A stretch of 64,000 nt of DNA from Brevundimonas sp. UBA4553 (GTDB lineage Bacteria > Pseudomonadota > Alphaproteobacteria > Caulobacterales > Caulobacteraceae), in assembly GCF_002387245.1 (NCBI RefSeq), contig NZ_DGLD01000013.1, forward strand, positions 248,001-312,000, given 5' to 3'. Under the pieces are notes generated by a model. It made no database searches, was not told the origin of the DNA, and saw nothing but the letters and a program-made list of their open reading frames with translations. Below, piece after piece: positions 40,430 through 49,419 of the stretch. Every line of letters begins with the position of its first letter. Positions within the stretch are counted from its first letter, which is position 1. A program made the translations under genes and the position numbers.

Positions 40430-40444
40430 GAACGAAACAGGAAC
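40430..40444. promoter_or_regulatory. apparent LexA (SOS) box
   Basis: GAAC-GAAACAG-GAAC is the complement of GTTC-N7-GTTC, the alphaproteobacterial LexA site. It lies 37 bp before the plus-strand gene at 40481 and 66 bp from the start of the minus-strand set at 40364. A partial inverted repeat GGAAC/GTTCC overlaps it. Confidence 0.65.
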
Positions 40445-40480
40445 ATTCTGTGGAAGTTCCGGAAGAGTGGTGCTATATGA

Positions 40481-40750
40481 ATGCGCATGAGCACCGCGAC
40501 CAACCCTGATGCCGACGCCGAGTTCGTGATCTTCGGAAGCCGCCTGAATAACGGGTCGGTCGGCTACGCCAACGACAACGGAGACTTCGTGCCGTTCGAT
40601 CGCGCCAGGATCTGGACCGTGTACGAGGCCGCGATGACGCGGGCGCGCGCGCTCGCTGAGTCCATCCGCCAGACGGTGTATGTCGCGCCCCTGCTGTTCG
40701 GCATCCCGGACCTTGAGGTCATGGAGACGCTGTCGCCCGACCGCGCCTAG
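40481..40750 (+). CDS. small hypothetical protein, possibly SOS-regulated
   Basis: 89 residues (an alternative ATG lies at 40487). It is soluble, with FVIFGSRLNNGSVGYANDNG and an Ala-rich helix TVYEAAMTRARALAESIRQT. The family is not recognised. Its promoter holds the apparent LexA box. The 3' end overlaps the convergent gene at 40747 by 4 bp. Confidence 0.55.
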   Translation: MRMSTATNPDADAEFVIFGSRLNNGSVGYANDNGDFVPFDRARIWTVYEAAMTRARALAESIRQTVYVAPLLFGIPDLEVMETLSPDRA

Positions 40751-40974
40751 TTTAGCGACCCGGATCGCCTCGCCAATTCGCCTCGCTCGATCAGCGCGCG
40801 CCCAATCTCGATCGCGGCGTCCGGCGTCAGCACATAGCGAGACGCCGATCCTTCCATCAGAAGGAGCTGTTCGACCGTCTCGGCGGAAACCAACTCTAAG
40901 GCGATGGCTCCGTCCACGATGCCGGCGCTGAACTGAACGACCGGCCGCAGGGGCACCTCGTCGTCGTCGCTCAA
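40747..40974 (-). CDS. small hypothetical protein coupled to the SRAP gene
   Basis: 75 residues from TTG 40974, which overlaps the SRAP stop (TTGA). The longer open frame upstream is antisense-like noise inside the SRAP gene. The peptide (VVQFSAGIVDGAIALELVSA, YVLTPDAAIEIGRALIERGE) is compact and mixed alpha/beta. It is not recognised. Confidence 0.5.
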   Translation of the reverse strand: MSDDDEVPLRPVVQFSAGIVDGAIALELVSAETVEQLLLMEGSASRYVLTPDAAIEIGRALIERGELARRSGSLN

Positions 40975-41702
40975 GCCGGATCCTCCAGCGGCTCGCGCTT
41001 GCCGCCGCGCTGGATCACCGTCAGGGATCCATCCGGCAAAGGTCGCTGCAGCGCCTTGGCCTCGTCCCAAGACGCGCGCATCCAGACATCCCGCTCCTCT
41101 GCTGTGGTCAGGATCACAGGCATAGCTTTCGGGTGAACGGCCGCGACCTCGGCGTTGGCGTCGGTGGTCAGAAAGCCGAAAGCTTCGAACTCTTCCCAGC
41201 TGGTGCTGATCTTTCGAACGCAGGCGTGCGGCGTCCAAACGCCGGCGAAGAAGGCGAGCGGCCGATCCTCGGCGAGGGCAAACCAGGCGCTGTCGGTTCG
41301 GTTGACCTGGTCCGGCTCATTGAAGGACGTGAAAGGCACCAGGCAACGGTTCTCCGGTCCGAGCCAAGGCCACCAGTGACGGCTCTCGGTCCGACGGATG
41401 TTGGTTGTCCCCTTGTCCGGCTCCATCCGCAAAATCTCGTCGAAGTCGACCGCGCCGCCCTTGGCGCGTAGCTTGTCGGCCCGGTTGGTCGCGGCTTCGA
41501 ACAAGGCCCGCTTGCTGCTAGGCATGCCCCAGCGCGCGAGCGCCAGCTCCAGCGAGCCGTCGGCCTGGGCGCGCAGGATCGGCGCGGAATAGTCCGGGAA
41601 GATGCCTGGCATCGGCCCGAAGTTACCGATGTCCTTGGTCATGGCCGCGACCATTTGAATGATCGCCTGCAGCCGGTGCGAGAGGCTGTAGAGATTACAC
41701 AT
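40971..41702 (-). CDS. SRAP domain protein (YedK/HMCES)
   Basis: 243 residues. The initiator Met is followed directly by the catalytic Cys2 (MCNLYSLSH). Further signature parts are RWGMPSS, TTNIRRTESRHWWPWLG, RCLVPFTSFNEPD, LAFFAGVWTPH and VHPKAMPVIL with the catalytic His. SRAP proteins form a thiazolidine crosslink with abasic sites in single-stranded DNA and are linked to the SOS response, consistent with the LexA box nearby. Confidence 0.93.
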   Translation of the reverse strand: MCNLYSLSHRLQAIIQMVAAMTKDIGNFGPMPGIFPDYSAPILRAQADGSLELALARWGMPSSKRALFEAATNRADKLRAKGGAVDFDEILRMEPDKGTTNIRRTESRHWWPWLGPENRCLVPFTSFNEPDQVNRTDSAWFALAEDRPLAFFAGVWTPHACVRKISTSWEEFEAFGFLTTDANAEVAAVHPKAMPVILTTAEERDVWMRASWDEAKALQRPLPDGSLTVIQRGGKREPLEDPA

Positions 41703-41911
41703 CGACGCTCTCCCCTGAGCTTGTCGCGAGCTGCCCGCAGGAACCGCGGACCGGCGCTAGGCCGATGATCCCCAGACACACCGGCGGATGCAATGATGTC
41801 CGCAAGCAGTCCGGGAAGGAAAATCCTTTAGCTAACTCTGCGATGCTGGATACCAAGACCGACGGCCCGAATTGTCAGAAGTGGCTGCGAAGCTTGGCAG
41901 GTGCGGAAACC

Positions 41912-42559
41912 ATGCGGGTTTATCATTTTCTTCCTGCCAACTTCGGACTGGAGAACCTTCGTCGGCGCCGCCTGAAACTTGCCAGGATCGCCGCCCTGAA
42001 CGATCCGTTCGAGTTTATCGGACCGAGTGCTCCAGACCCGGCCACGCGGAAGGCGTTCGCTGATACAAAGACTGAGCTTGCAGCGCAGTTCGGCCTTCTG
42101 TGTTTCAGCCGAAACTGGAAAAACCCGGTCCAATGGAGCCACTACGCAGATCATCACAGAGGCGTGTGCCTCGGTTTCGATGTTCCGGATGGCCTGCTGA
42201 CCGTCGTGAGCTACGTTCGAAAGCGCCCGCTGCCGGACGTTGATTTGCTCCGGCGGAAGGATGCTGCCGCAAGAGATGCCATGCTGAAGGTCCTATCGAC
42301 CAAGTTTAGTCACTGGCGATACGAGGACGAGGTTCGGCTGTTTGCGCGTCTTGATACGCCCAGCGCGGGCGGCCTGTATTTCAGACCATTCGACGCTGAT
42401 CTCCAACTGCGAGAGGTCATTGTAGGAGCCTCGTCGGATCTAAGCCGTCGTGAAATCAGCGACGCGTTAGTCGGGACGGCAGCGCAAGTACGCAAGGCGC
42501 GACTGGCTTTCCGATCATTCAGGGTGGTCGAACAGCGCAAGGCTTCGCTTTGGCCGTAA
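41912..42559 (+). CDS. DUF2971 family protein
   Basis: 215 residues from ATG 41912. The opening MRVYHFLPANFGLENLRRRR, then ARIAALNDPFEF, FGLLCFSRNWKNPVQWSHYA and HRGVCLGFDV, is the DUF2971 signature (lNDPfE ... sCfSe....ilMWshYad.h.G.clgFd). The upstream frame to 41765 lacks conserved features. DUF2971 proteins often occur in defence or mobile regions; function is unknown. It is the last island gene before the tRNA. Confidence 0.8.
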   Translation: MRVYHFLPANFGLENLRRRRLKLARIAALNDPFEFIGPSAPDPATRKAFADTKTELAAQFGLLCFSRNWKNPVQWSHYADHHRGVCLGFDVPDGLLTVVSYVRKRPLPDVDLLRRKDAAARDAMLKVLSTKFSHWRYEDEVRLFARLDTPSAGGLYFRPFDADLQLREVIVGASSDLSRREISDALVGTAAQVRKARLAFRSFRVVEQRKASLWP

Positions 42560-42678
42560 CCCGCCAACCGTGGTGATGGCCCGTCTGCGACCTCGCCCGA
42601 ACGACCATGAAGCTGGCCAGTAACTGGTCAGCGCCAAAGTCACCGCCAACACTAACGTCTTGATTTTTGAGGAAGAAA

Positions 42679-42753
<75 letters not shown>

Positions 42754-42866
42754 GCCTGTTCTGCGGCCCGCCGACTGATGGGCCGGTGGGCGGGAAGGCG
42801 GCGTCTATAACCCGCAGTTCGCGGGGGCCGCAAGGGGCTTGTGTCTTCTTTTTCCGGATTTTTTCG

Positions 42867-43223
42867 TCAGGCCGCGATCATGCGTTCGACCTCGTTCACC
42901 AGGTCGCGCAGGTGGACGGGTTTGGACAGGACCTTGGCCTGGGGCGTCGCCTGGGCGGCGGACAGGGCGACGGCGGCGAAGCCCGTGATGAACATGATGC
43001 GGATACCAGGTTGACGCACTGCGGCCACGCGCGCCACCTCGATCCCGTCGGCGCCCGGCATGACGATGTCGGTCAGCAACAGATCGAAAGGACCCTGCTC
43101 CAGCGCGTCGATGGCGTCGTCGCCGTTCTCGCAATCCACCACGGCGTGACCGGCGCGTTCCAGCGCACGGGTCAGGAAACCTCGAAGCGAGCCGTCGTCT
43201 TCGGCCAGCAGAATACGCGCCAT
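42867..43223 (-). CDS. cpdR: response regulator CpdR
   Basis: 118 residues, a stand-alone receiver domain. RILLAEDDGSLRGFLTRALE, the phospho-acceptor Asp in LLLTDIVMPGADGIEVAR, IMFITGFAAVAL and AKVLSKPVHLRDLVNEVERM follow Caulobacter CpdR closely. Unphosphorylated CpdR recruits ClpXP to the pole for degradation of cell-cycle regulators. The length equals the known protein. Confidence 0.92.
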   Translation of the reverse strand: MARILLAEDDGSLRGFLTRALERAGHAVVDCENGDDAIDALEQGPFDLLLTDIVMPGADGIEVARVAAVRQPGIRIMFITGFAAVALSAAQATPQAKVLSKPVHLRDLVNEVERMIAA

Positions 43224-43350
43224 GTGGGGATCAGGTCCTTGAATACAGGCGCGAAGCCTAGGCGCCGATCGGTAAACTCGCGGTGAAAATCAGCCTTGGG
43301 GCGAGCGCGTAGAGGGCGCGGTCGGGGATAAATCAGGTTATGGCCAAGCC

Positions 43351-44190
43351 ATGAGTTCCTCGCCGACCGAAACCAGCTTCAGTCTGACGCCTGCTGCGAG
43401 CGGCCGGGCGACGGCTCTGGTCTTCGCCTCGCCTCATTCGGGCATGGTCTACCCGGACGACATGGCGGCGGCGCCGGGCCTGTCGGCGGCCTCGCTGCGC
43501 AGCGCCGAGGATGCGGCGATGGACCGCCTGCTGACCGCCGCGGCGGGGGCGGGGGCTCCCTTGATCGCGGGGCGGATCGGGCGGGCTTACGTCGATCTGA
43601 ACCGGGCGCCGGATGAGCTGGACCCCGCCTTGATCGAAGGCGCGCCGACCGCGCCGCCCCCGGGCCTGAAGACCCTGGCGGGCTATGGCGTCGTGCCGCG
43701 CCTGGCGGGGGACGGGACGGCTCTTTATGACCGCCGTCTGGGCCTGGAGGAGGCGGAGGCGCGCATCGCGCGGGTGCACGCCCCCTATCACGAGCGGCTG
43801 GCCGAGCTGATGGAGGCGGCGCATGGGGGGCATGGCCGGGCGGTGCTGATCGACTGGCATTCCATGCCGTCGCGGGCCACGGGAACCCGCGGGCCGGATG
43901 TGGTGCTGGGCGACCGGCATGGAACCAGTTGCGCGACCGGATTGACCCGAGCCCTGCGACTGCTGTTCGAGGGGCTGGGCTGGCGCGTGGCGCTGAACCG
44001 GCCCTATGCGGGGGGTTATGCGACGCAGCTGTGGGGGCGGCCGGACGAAGGGTTCGAGGCGATCCAGATCGAACTGACCCGCCGACTTTACTGGGACGAG
44101 GCGCAGGGCGCGCCCTCGGTGGGTTGGGGGCGGTGCCAGGCCGGTCTGAACCGGGTGATCGCGGCGCTGGGGCGCGATTTCGCCGTTTGA
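43351..44190 (+). CDS. N-formylglutamate amidohydrolase
   Basis: 279 residues. FASPHSGMVYPDDM, GRIGRAYVDLNRAPDELDP, YHERLAELMEAAH and AVLIDWHSMPSR are the family motifs, with His and Asp/Glu zinc ligands. The enzyme hydrolyses N-formylglutamate (or related N-acyl amino acids) in histidine breakdown, but no hut genes are nearby. The gene stands alone between cpdR and a terminator. Confidence 0.88.
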   Translation: MSSSPTETSFSLTPAASGRATALVFASPHSGMVYPDDMAAAPGLSAASLRSAEDAAMDRLLTAAAGAGAPLIAGRIGRAYVDLNRAPDELDPALIEGAPTAPPPGLKTLAGYGVVPRLAGDGTALYDRRLGLEEAEARIARVHAPYHERLAELMEAAHGGHGRAVLIDWHSMPSRATGTRGPDVVLGDRHGTSCATGLTRALRLLFEGLGWRVALNRPYAGGYATQLWGRPDEGFEAIQIELTRRLYWDEAQGAPSVGWGRCQAGLNRVIAALGRDFAV

Positions 44191-44209
44191 GCCAGCTGGC
44201 AGACGGGCC

Positions 44210-44237
44210 AAAAAAAAGCCGCGCCCGGGGGCGCGGC
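44210..44237 (-). terminator. rho-independent terminator for the DUF599 gene
   Basis: GCCGCGCC and GGCGCGGC form an 8-bp GC stem around CGGG at 44218-44237. On the minus strand it is followed by a run of T (eight A on the plus strand at 44210-44217). Confidence 0.8.
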
Positions 44238-44445
44238 ATATAAAGTCTATAGGGAGGAAACGCCCAGGAAGGGCATGACGCCCGGAGGCGTCGATGAACA
44301 AGTTAGGTTGCAGCGCACAAAATTTCAAGCGCCGATTTTTGACTCGCGATCACAGGCTGTTACGGAAATACATTTCGCCGTTACGCTGCGCGCCGCTGGG
44401 TGCGCGCACGAATCGTTCGCGTCCGCAATAAGACCAAAGTCGGGC

Positions 44446-45132
44446 CTAACTGCGCTCGAGCAGGCGTCGGGCCGCGCGAACGGCCTGGGCCGCCGGCGAT
44501 CCGGCCTGGCGCCAGACCAGCAGACCGAAGGCCGAGATCACGCCCAGGGCCAGCCACAGGGGGCCGAACAGCCAGGCCGCCGCCGCCAGGGCGAAGTAGT
44601 AGCCGCGCACCCCCTGGCTGAAACCGCCCAGCGCCGGGTTCAGCACCCGCGCCACGGCGTGGCCATAGGCGACCTTGTCGGTCTCGGAATGGATCTCGGG
44701 CGCGGCCCCGATCAGGGCCAGGGCGTAGTTCATCTGACGCAGGGACCAGATGAAATCGAGGAAGCCGCGCGCCAGACAGATCAGCACCAGCGCGAGCTTG
44801 GCCTCCAGGATCTTCATCGGCACCGCCTCGGCGCCCACGGCGGCGAAGCCCTTCAGCGCATTCTCGCCGCCGAACAGGATGCCGGCGACCGCCGCGATCA
44901 ACAGCAGGTTGGTCGAGGCGAAGAAGGAGGCGGAGTTGATCGAATGGCCCATCAGCTGGCTGTCGATCAGCCGCATTTCACGATGGGTCATGGCCGTCAT
45001 CCAGCTGTCCCGGACCACGAGCATGTCGTCGTTCAACGACCCGCTGCGTCGCGAGATGAGCTTGAGCAGGGGCCCATAGCCCAGCCAGGCCGTGAAGAAG
45101 AGGAAGAGGGCGATCCAGTCGAGCAGGGTCAT
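44446..45132 (-). CDS. DUF599 family membrane protein
   Basis: 228 residues with about four membrane segments. LDWIALFLFFTAWLGYGPLL, then MTHREMRLIDSQLMGHSINS and FLDFIWSLRQMNYALALIGA, match DUF599 inner-membrane proteins of proteobacteria. Function unknown. About 210 bases downstream, with no gene between, lies a good minus-strand terminator. Confidence 0.85.
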   Translation of the reverse strand: MTLLDWIALFLFFTAWLGYGPLLKLISRRSGSLNDDMLVVRDSWMTAMTHREMRLIDSQLMGHSINSASFFASTNLLLIAAVAGILFGGENALKGFAAVGAEAVPMKILEAKLALVLICLARGFLDFIWSLRQMNYALALIGAAPEIHSETDKVAYGHAVARVLNPALGGFSQGVRGYYFALAAAAWLFGPLWLALGVISAFGLLVWRQAGSPAAQAVRAARRLLERS

Positions 45133-45270
45133 GCCCTGTTGATGCCTTCAGTCGGGGCTATGGAGCAAGGGTGAAGGCCGCAGAAAGCCCGCCCTGAAGC
45201 TTGCTGTTCGGCGACGCAAAGCTTATCACGCGCCCCAACTCCCCGTTCGCACCTGCAACAAGAGCGTAAC

Positions 45271-45828
45271 ATGAACATCGAAGCCATTCCGGTCGGCCCG
45301 AATGCGCCCTGGGACATCAACGTCATCATCGAGATCCCGCAAGGCGGTCTGCCGGTGAAGTACGAGATGGACAAGGAATCCGGCGCCCTGTTCGTCGACC
45401 GCTTCCTGCACACCGCCATGTATTACCCGGGCAACTATGGCTTCGTGCCGCACACCCTGTCGGACGACGGCGACCCCTGCGACGTCATCGTGCTGAACCC
45501 GACCCCGGTGGTGCCGGGCTGCGTCATCCGCTCGCGCCCGATCGGCGTGCTGAAGATGGTCGACGAGGCCGGCGGCGACGAAAAGATCCTGGCCGTGCCG
45601 GTCGACAAGCTGAACCCCTACTACACCGAGGTCTCCAGCTACCGTCAGCTGCCCGCCATCCTGATCGAGCAGATCGAGCACTTCTTCACCCGCTACAAGG
45701 ATCTGGAGAAGGGCAAGTCGGTCACGGTCAACGGCTGGGGCGACGCCGGCGAAGCCGCCGAACTGATCGCCGCCGGCATGGCCGCGCACCAAGCCAAGCT
45801 GGCCAAGGCGGCCGCCGAAGCCGCCTGA
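45271..45828 (+). CDS. ppa: inorganic pyrophosphatase
   Basis: 185 residues, the length of family I enzymes. INVIIEIPQGGLPVKYEMDK, MYYPGNYGFVPHTLSDDGDP (metal-binding Asp cluster DGDPCDV) and RYKDLEKGKSVTVNGW are diagnostic. It hydrolyses pyrophosphate to drive biosynthesis in the cytosol. A clear terminator follows. Confidence 0.97.
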   Translation: MNIEAIPVGPNAPWDINVIIEIPQGGLPVKYEMDKESGALFVDRFLHTAMYYPGNYGFVPHTLSDDGDPCDVIVLNPTPVVPGCVIRSRPIGVLKMVDEAGGDEKILAVPVDKLNPYYTEVSSYRQLPAILIEQIEHFFTRYKDLEKGKSVTVNGWGDAGEAAELIAAGMAAHQAKLAKAAAEAA

Positions 45829-45850
45829 TCCGCTTTCGGTTCTGAATAAG

Positions 45851-45889
45851 AGAAGGCCCCGCCGGTTCGACCGGCGGGGCCTTCTTTTT
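45851..45889 (+). terminator. rho-independent terminator after ppa
   Basis: A perfect 15-bp stem (AGAAGGCCCCGCCGG and its complement) around TTCGA is followed by a run of T. Confidence 0.92.
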
Positions 45890-45940
45890 GGGGCGCTATC
45901 GCGCGCGACGCGGTCGCGCGCTGCTTGAGCGCAAGTCCTG

Positions 45941-46612
45941 CTACTTGGCGCGGAACGCCGCGATGGCGTCCACCGTCTGGCGCACCTTGGCTTCGATGCC
46001 GGCCCAGTCCCGGGCCTGAATGGCCGCGTCGGTGATCAGCTTGGAGCCCATGCCGGCCGCCACTATGCCGGAGCCGAACCATTTGGCGATGGAGGCCTCG
46101 TCGGGGTCGACGCCGCCGGTCGGCATGATCTTGGTCCACGGCATGGGGCCCAGCACCGCCTTAACGAAGTCCGGTCCGCCGACCGAGGCGCCGGGGAAGA
46201 GCTTGACGATCTCGCAGCCCAGGGCCTGGGCTTCCGAAATGTCGCGCACCGAGCCGCAGCCCGGCGAATAGGCGACCTGACGGCGGTTGCAGACCTGGGC
46301 CACTTCGGGGACCAGGCAGGGGCTGATGACGAAGCGCGCGCCAGAGGCGAGGTATAGGGCGGCGGTCGGCGCATCCAGGATCGAACCCACGCCCATGATG
46401 ATGTCGGGATCGGTCTGGGCGAACTGCTTCGACAGCGTAGTGAAGGTCTCCCAGGCGAAGTCGCCGCGGTTGGTGAACTCGACCGCCTTGGCTCCGCCGC
46501 GAGCGCAGGCGCGGATCACCTCGGCGCAGACTTCCGGGTCGGCGTGATAGAAGACCGGGACGACGCCCTGGAATTCGAGGGCGGTCAGCACGCTGAGACG
46601 ATCGTGGCGCAT
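45941..46612 (-). CDS. eda: KDPG / 4-hydroxy-2-oxoglutarate aldolase
   Basis: 223 residues. VVPVFYHADPEVCAEVIRAC, KAVEFTNRGDFAWE (catalytic Glu region), GVGSILDAPTAALYLASGAR and CEIVKLFPGASVGGPDFVKA (Schiff-base Lys) identify the Eda family. It splits KDPG to pyruvate and glyceraldehyde 3-phosphate, completing the pathway encoded by zwf-pgl-edd at 54.9-59.0 kb. It is unlinked to that operon, and the FTNRGDF variant differs from E. coli Eda, so a dedicated KDPGal-type role cannot be ruled out. Confidence 0.85.
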   Translation of the reverse strand: MRHDRLSVLTALEFQGVVPVFYHADPEVCAEVIRACARGGAKAVEFTNRGDFAWETFTTLSKQFAQTDPDIIMGVGSILDAPTAALYLASGARFVISPCLVPEVAQVCNRRQVAYSPGCGSVRDISEAQALGCEIVKLFPGASVGGPDFVKAVLGPMPWTKIMPTGGVDPDEASIAKWFGSGIVAAGMGSKLITDAAIQARDWAGIEAKVRQTVDAIAAFRAK

Positions 46613-46702
46613 GGGGTCTCCTTACAGGCCTTGAGGCCCGCAGATCGGCGGTTCCCGGCGTCCCCGTCAAGTGACACCGGGATCAACACTGGTAAGCGCC
46701 GC

Positions 46703-47533
46703 CTATTCGGCGGTCGCCAGCGTCACGAGACGCTGAACCATGCGGCTGTCCTTGTCGGCCAGCGGGTCCAGCATGGTGAAGTGGTCCAGCCCGTCCAGCA
46801 CCTCGACATGGGTGTCGGCGCCCTTGCCGCCCCACTCGGCGGCCATGCTGCGACTCTGGCGGATGAACTCGTTGCTTTCCGCCCCGCCGACCCAGCAGTC
46901 CAGCGCCCGCCCGCCCGGCGCCCCGCCGTTCGGCGCGGGCCAGTAGATCGGCGACAGGGCTCGCGCCGTCATGGCGTCCAGCGCCAGGGCCTCATTCAAA
47001 CTGGTGTGGATCAGCGGCTCGATATCGAACACGCCCGAGATCGCCAGCGCCGCCCGCGCCCGTCCTTCGGACAGCATGCAGGCCGCCATGTGCCCGCCGA
47101 CCGAGTGGCCGAAGACCAGGGGCCGCTTGCCGGTGCGGTCGCGCACCAGTTCGGTCGCCCGCCGCATCTGGCTGATGATGGCGCCGACCTTGACCGCCGG
47201 GGCCAGATCGTAGCCGGGGATGACCACGCTGATCCCCTGCTCCAGCAGGGCCGGCGCGACCCAGGCGAACCAGGCCCGGTCCAGCGCCTGCCAGTAGCCG
47301 CCGTGGATGAAGATGGCGGTCGGCGCGCCCGATCCGGCGTCGAACCATTCCATCTTCTGGCGCTCGCCGGGGCCGTATTCGACGGTGTCCGGCCGCCGGG
47401 CGTCGATGACGCGGGCCGAATCCTCTCGCCATCGTTTCAGGATCGCCGGGTGACCCGGCACGCGTTCTCGATTGTTGTAGGCCGCCTCGTAATCGACTGG
47501 AGGGGCCGTCACTGTCGCCGGAGCCTTACCCAT
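46703..47533 (-). CDS. alpha/beta hydrolase, kynurenine formamidase-like
   Basis: 276 residues from ATG 47533. The oxyanion motif FIHGGYWQALDR (HGGxW) and nucleophile elbow VFGHSVGGHMAACML are typical of the kynurenine-formamidase/esterase group. Catalytic Asp and His are likely in CWVGGAESNEF and LDGLDHFTMLD. It may hydrolyse N-formylkynurenine, though no kyn genes are near. Confidence 0.75.
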   Translation of the reverse strand: MGKAPATVTAPPVDYEAAYNNRERVPGHPAILKRWREDSARVIDARRPDTVEYGPGERQKMEWFDAGSGAPTAIFIHGGYWQALDRAWFAWVAPALLEQGISVVIPGYDLAPAVKVGAIISQMRRATELVRDRTGKRPLVFGHSVGGHMAACMLSEGRARAALAISGVFDIEPLIHTSLNEALALDAMTARALSPIYWPAPNGGAPGGRALDCWVGGAESNEFIRQSRSMAAEWGGKGADTHVEVLDGLDHFTMLDPLADKDSRMVQRLVTLATAE

Positions 47534-47581
47534 GCCGTTTCCATCCGCTATGCACCTCCGCTTGAACGGGAGGTTCCGACC

Positions 47582-47839
47582 ATGATGACCGCCATTTTCG
47601 TCTTCATCAAATGCGAGTTGGGCTACGCCAACGACGTCGCCGCCGATCTGGTCGACAACGTTGAAAACGTGTCGGAAGTTTACTCGACCTCGGGTCAGCA
47701 CGACCTGCTGGCCAAGTTCCAGCTGCCGAAAGACGCCGACATCGGCACCTTCGTGACCAAGCAGGTCCAGACGCGGCCGCACATCCGCGACACCTTCACC
47801 GTCATCACCTTCTCGCCCTTCCTGCCGTCGCAGAAATGA
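47582..47839 (+). CDS. stand-alone Lrp/AsnC-type ligand-binding (RAM) domain
   Basis: 85 residues from ATG 47582. AIFVFIKCELGYANDVAADL, VSEVYSTSGQHDLLAKFQLP and RDTFTVITFSPF form the ferredoxin-like RAM fold of Lrp regulators without the DNA-binding half. Such SraA/LrpC-like proteins can bind amino acids or modulate full-length Lrp. It overlaps the following dehydrogenase gene by 4 bp. Confidence 0.88.
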   Translation: MMTAIFVFIKCELGYANDVAADLVDNVENVSEVYSTSGQHDLLAKFQLPKDADIGTFVTKQVQTRPHIRDTFTVITFSPFLPSQK

Positions 47840-48768
47840 CCGATCTGGTCCTCCTGGCGCCGGGTCTGCCCGACAGTTTGCTGGCCCCGCTGCGCGCCTC
47901 CGGCCTGAGACTGCAGACGATGGACGGCGCGCCGTCCCCGGAGCAGGCCGAGGCGACGACCGCCTATGTCGTCTTCGGCGGCAGCCCGGCTTCCGCCGAC
48001 CTGATCGATTCCCTGCCGAACCTGAAGATCATCGCCGTCCACGGCGTCGGCTATGACGGGGTGGATGTGGCGCACGCCGGGTCGCGCGGGGTGGTCGTGA
48101 CCAATACCCCCGACGTCCTGACCGAGGACGTGGCCGACCTCGCCCTGGCCCTGACGCTGAACACCCTGCGCGCCCTGCCCACGGTCGAGCATCATCTGCG
48201 CAGCGGTCGCTGGGCGGCGGGCGAACGCGCGCCCCTGACCCGCCGCGCCAGCGGACGGCGCTACGGCGTTCTCGGCCTGGGTCGTATCGGCGCAGCCATC
48301 GCGCGACGGCTGGAGCCCTTGGGCGGAACCATCGCCTATCACAGCCGTCGCCCGGTCGCAGGCGCCGCCTACGCCTATCACGACAGCGCCCGCGCCTTGG
48401 CCAGGGCGGTGGACGTGTTGATCGTCGCCACGCCGGGAGGCCCCGCGACCGACAAGCTCGTCGACGCCGAGGTGCTGGCCGCGCTGGGCCCCGACGGCGT
48501 CCTGATCAACATCGCGCGCGGCGGGGTGGTGGACGAAGACGCCTTGATCGCCGCCCTTAGCGAGGATCGTCTGTTCGGCGCCGGCCTTGATGTCTTCGCG
48601 CATGAGCCGAGCGTGCCTCAGGGCCTGCTGGATCATCCGCGCTGCGTGCTGACGCCCCACGTTGGCTCGGCCACGGTGGAGACCCGCGCCGCCATGGCCG
48701 GATTGCTGGTCGAGAACCTGCTGGCCGTGCTGTCGGGCGCGCCCGCCGTCACCCCGGTGTCGACCTAG
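47836..48768 (+). CDS. D-isomer-specific 2-hydroxyacid dehydrogenase
   Basis: 310 residues. The Rossmann motif YGVLGLGRIGAAIARRLEPL, the substrate Arg region INIARGGVVDED, catalytic Glu in HEPSVPQGLLDHP and His in LTPHVGSATVET identify a hydroxypyruvate/glyoxylate reductase-like enzyme. It is coupled to the Lrp-type domain gene by ATGA. The 3' end overlaps the next, convergent gene by 4 bp. Confidence 0.9.
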   Translation: MTDLVLLAPGLPDSLLAPLRASGLRLQTMDGAPSPEQAEATTAYVVFGGSPASADLIDSLPNLKIIAVHGVGYDGVDVAHAGSRGVVVTNTPDVLTEDVADLALALTLNTLRALPTVEHHLRSGRWAAGERAPLTRRASGRRYGVLGLGRIGAAIARRLEPLGGTIAYHSRRPVAGAAYAYHDSARALARAVDVLIVATPGGPATDKLVDAEVLAALGPDGVLINIARGGVVDEDALIAALSEDRLFGAGLDVFAHEPSVPQGLLDHPRCVLTPHVGSATVETRAAMAGLLVENLLAVLSGAPAVTPVST

Positions 48769-49289
48769 GCCTTCTTGCGCGCGGGCGGGCGGCGTTTCGG
48801 CGTGGGCTGCGCGTCCCGCCGTTCGTCGGCCGCGTCGTCGTCGCCCACCTTCTCCTCGACGGTGGCCGAGAAGCGCTGGTAGGCGCCCAGCCCCACCAGA
48901 ACCACCACCGCCGCGATCAGCAGGGCGGTCGGATAGACCAGCAGGGCCACGTCCTCGCGCGCGGTCTTGAACACCACCACCAGCGCCTCGAGAAAGACGG
49001 CGATGATGATGGTCGACAGGAATTTGGTCAGGCTGCGCCGGGCCTCCGCCGCGCTGCGCCGCTCGCTGCCGCGCCGCACCTCGTCCTCGAACAGATACTT
49101 GGCCACGTCGAAGACGGCGATGGCGACAATGACATAGCCCAGCACGTCCAGGATCGCGTCGGCCCCGGACTGGTCGGGGCTGCGAACGGCTTCCCAGGCG
49201 TCGCCCAGCCCCAGCCAGACCAGCCCGAGCGCCAGCAGGAGCAGCAGCAGACTGGCCGCCCCGAACACAAGACGATTGAGAATGATCAT
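48765..49289 (-). CDS. membrane protein of unknown function
   Basis: 174 residues from ATG 49289. Membrane segments are seen at LVFGAASLLLLLLALGLVWL, VLGYVIVAIAVFDVAKYLF, FLSTIIIAVFLEALVVVF and YPTALLIAAVVVLVGLGAY. The C-terminal tail is charged and Arg/Lys-rich. It resembles DUF-type inner-membrane proteins of Caulobacterales that I cannot name with certainty. Confidence 0.7.
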   Translation of the reverse strand: MIILNRLVFGAASLLLLLLALGLVWLGLGDAWEAVRSPDQSGADAILDVLGYVIVAIAVFDVAKYLFEDEVRRGSERRSAAEARRSLTKFLSTIIIAVFLEALVVVFKTAREDVALLVYPTALLIAAVVVLVGLGAYQRFSATVEEKVGDDDAADERRDAQPTPKRRPPARKKA

Positions 49290-49419
49290 GACAAGGCCCC
49301 TCTGTGCGGGCCGAAAACGCGCCACAACCGCAGCGGTTCAGAACCTTCGTAGAGCCCGTAGCCAATCGCAACGGATTGCTGTTAGCGTGGTCTCAGGGAA
49401 ACGCAGCAAGGGCACGCAG

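Noticed and set aside
45941..46612. Reading eda as part of a separate galactonate operon
   Set aside because: No sugar-acid transporter or dehydratase is adjacent, and the glucose pathway genes in the same window otherwise lack their aldolase.
46544..47839. A 431-codon plus-strand frame ending with the Lrp-like domain
   Set aside because: Only the last 85 codons are real. The rest is antisense to the kynurenine-formamidase-like gene and has shadow composition.
47695..49371. A 558-codon minus-strand frame opposite the hydroxyacid dehydrogenase
   Set aside because: GC-rich antisense shadow (Gly/Arg/Gln/His-rich) with no motif. The dehydrogenase on the other strand has clear catalytic residues.
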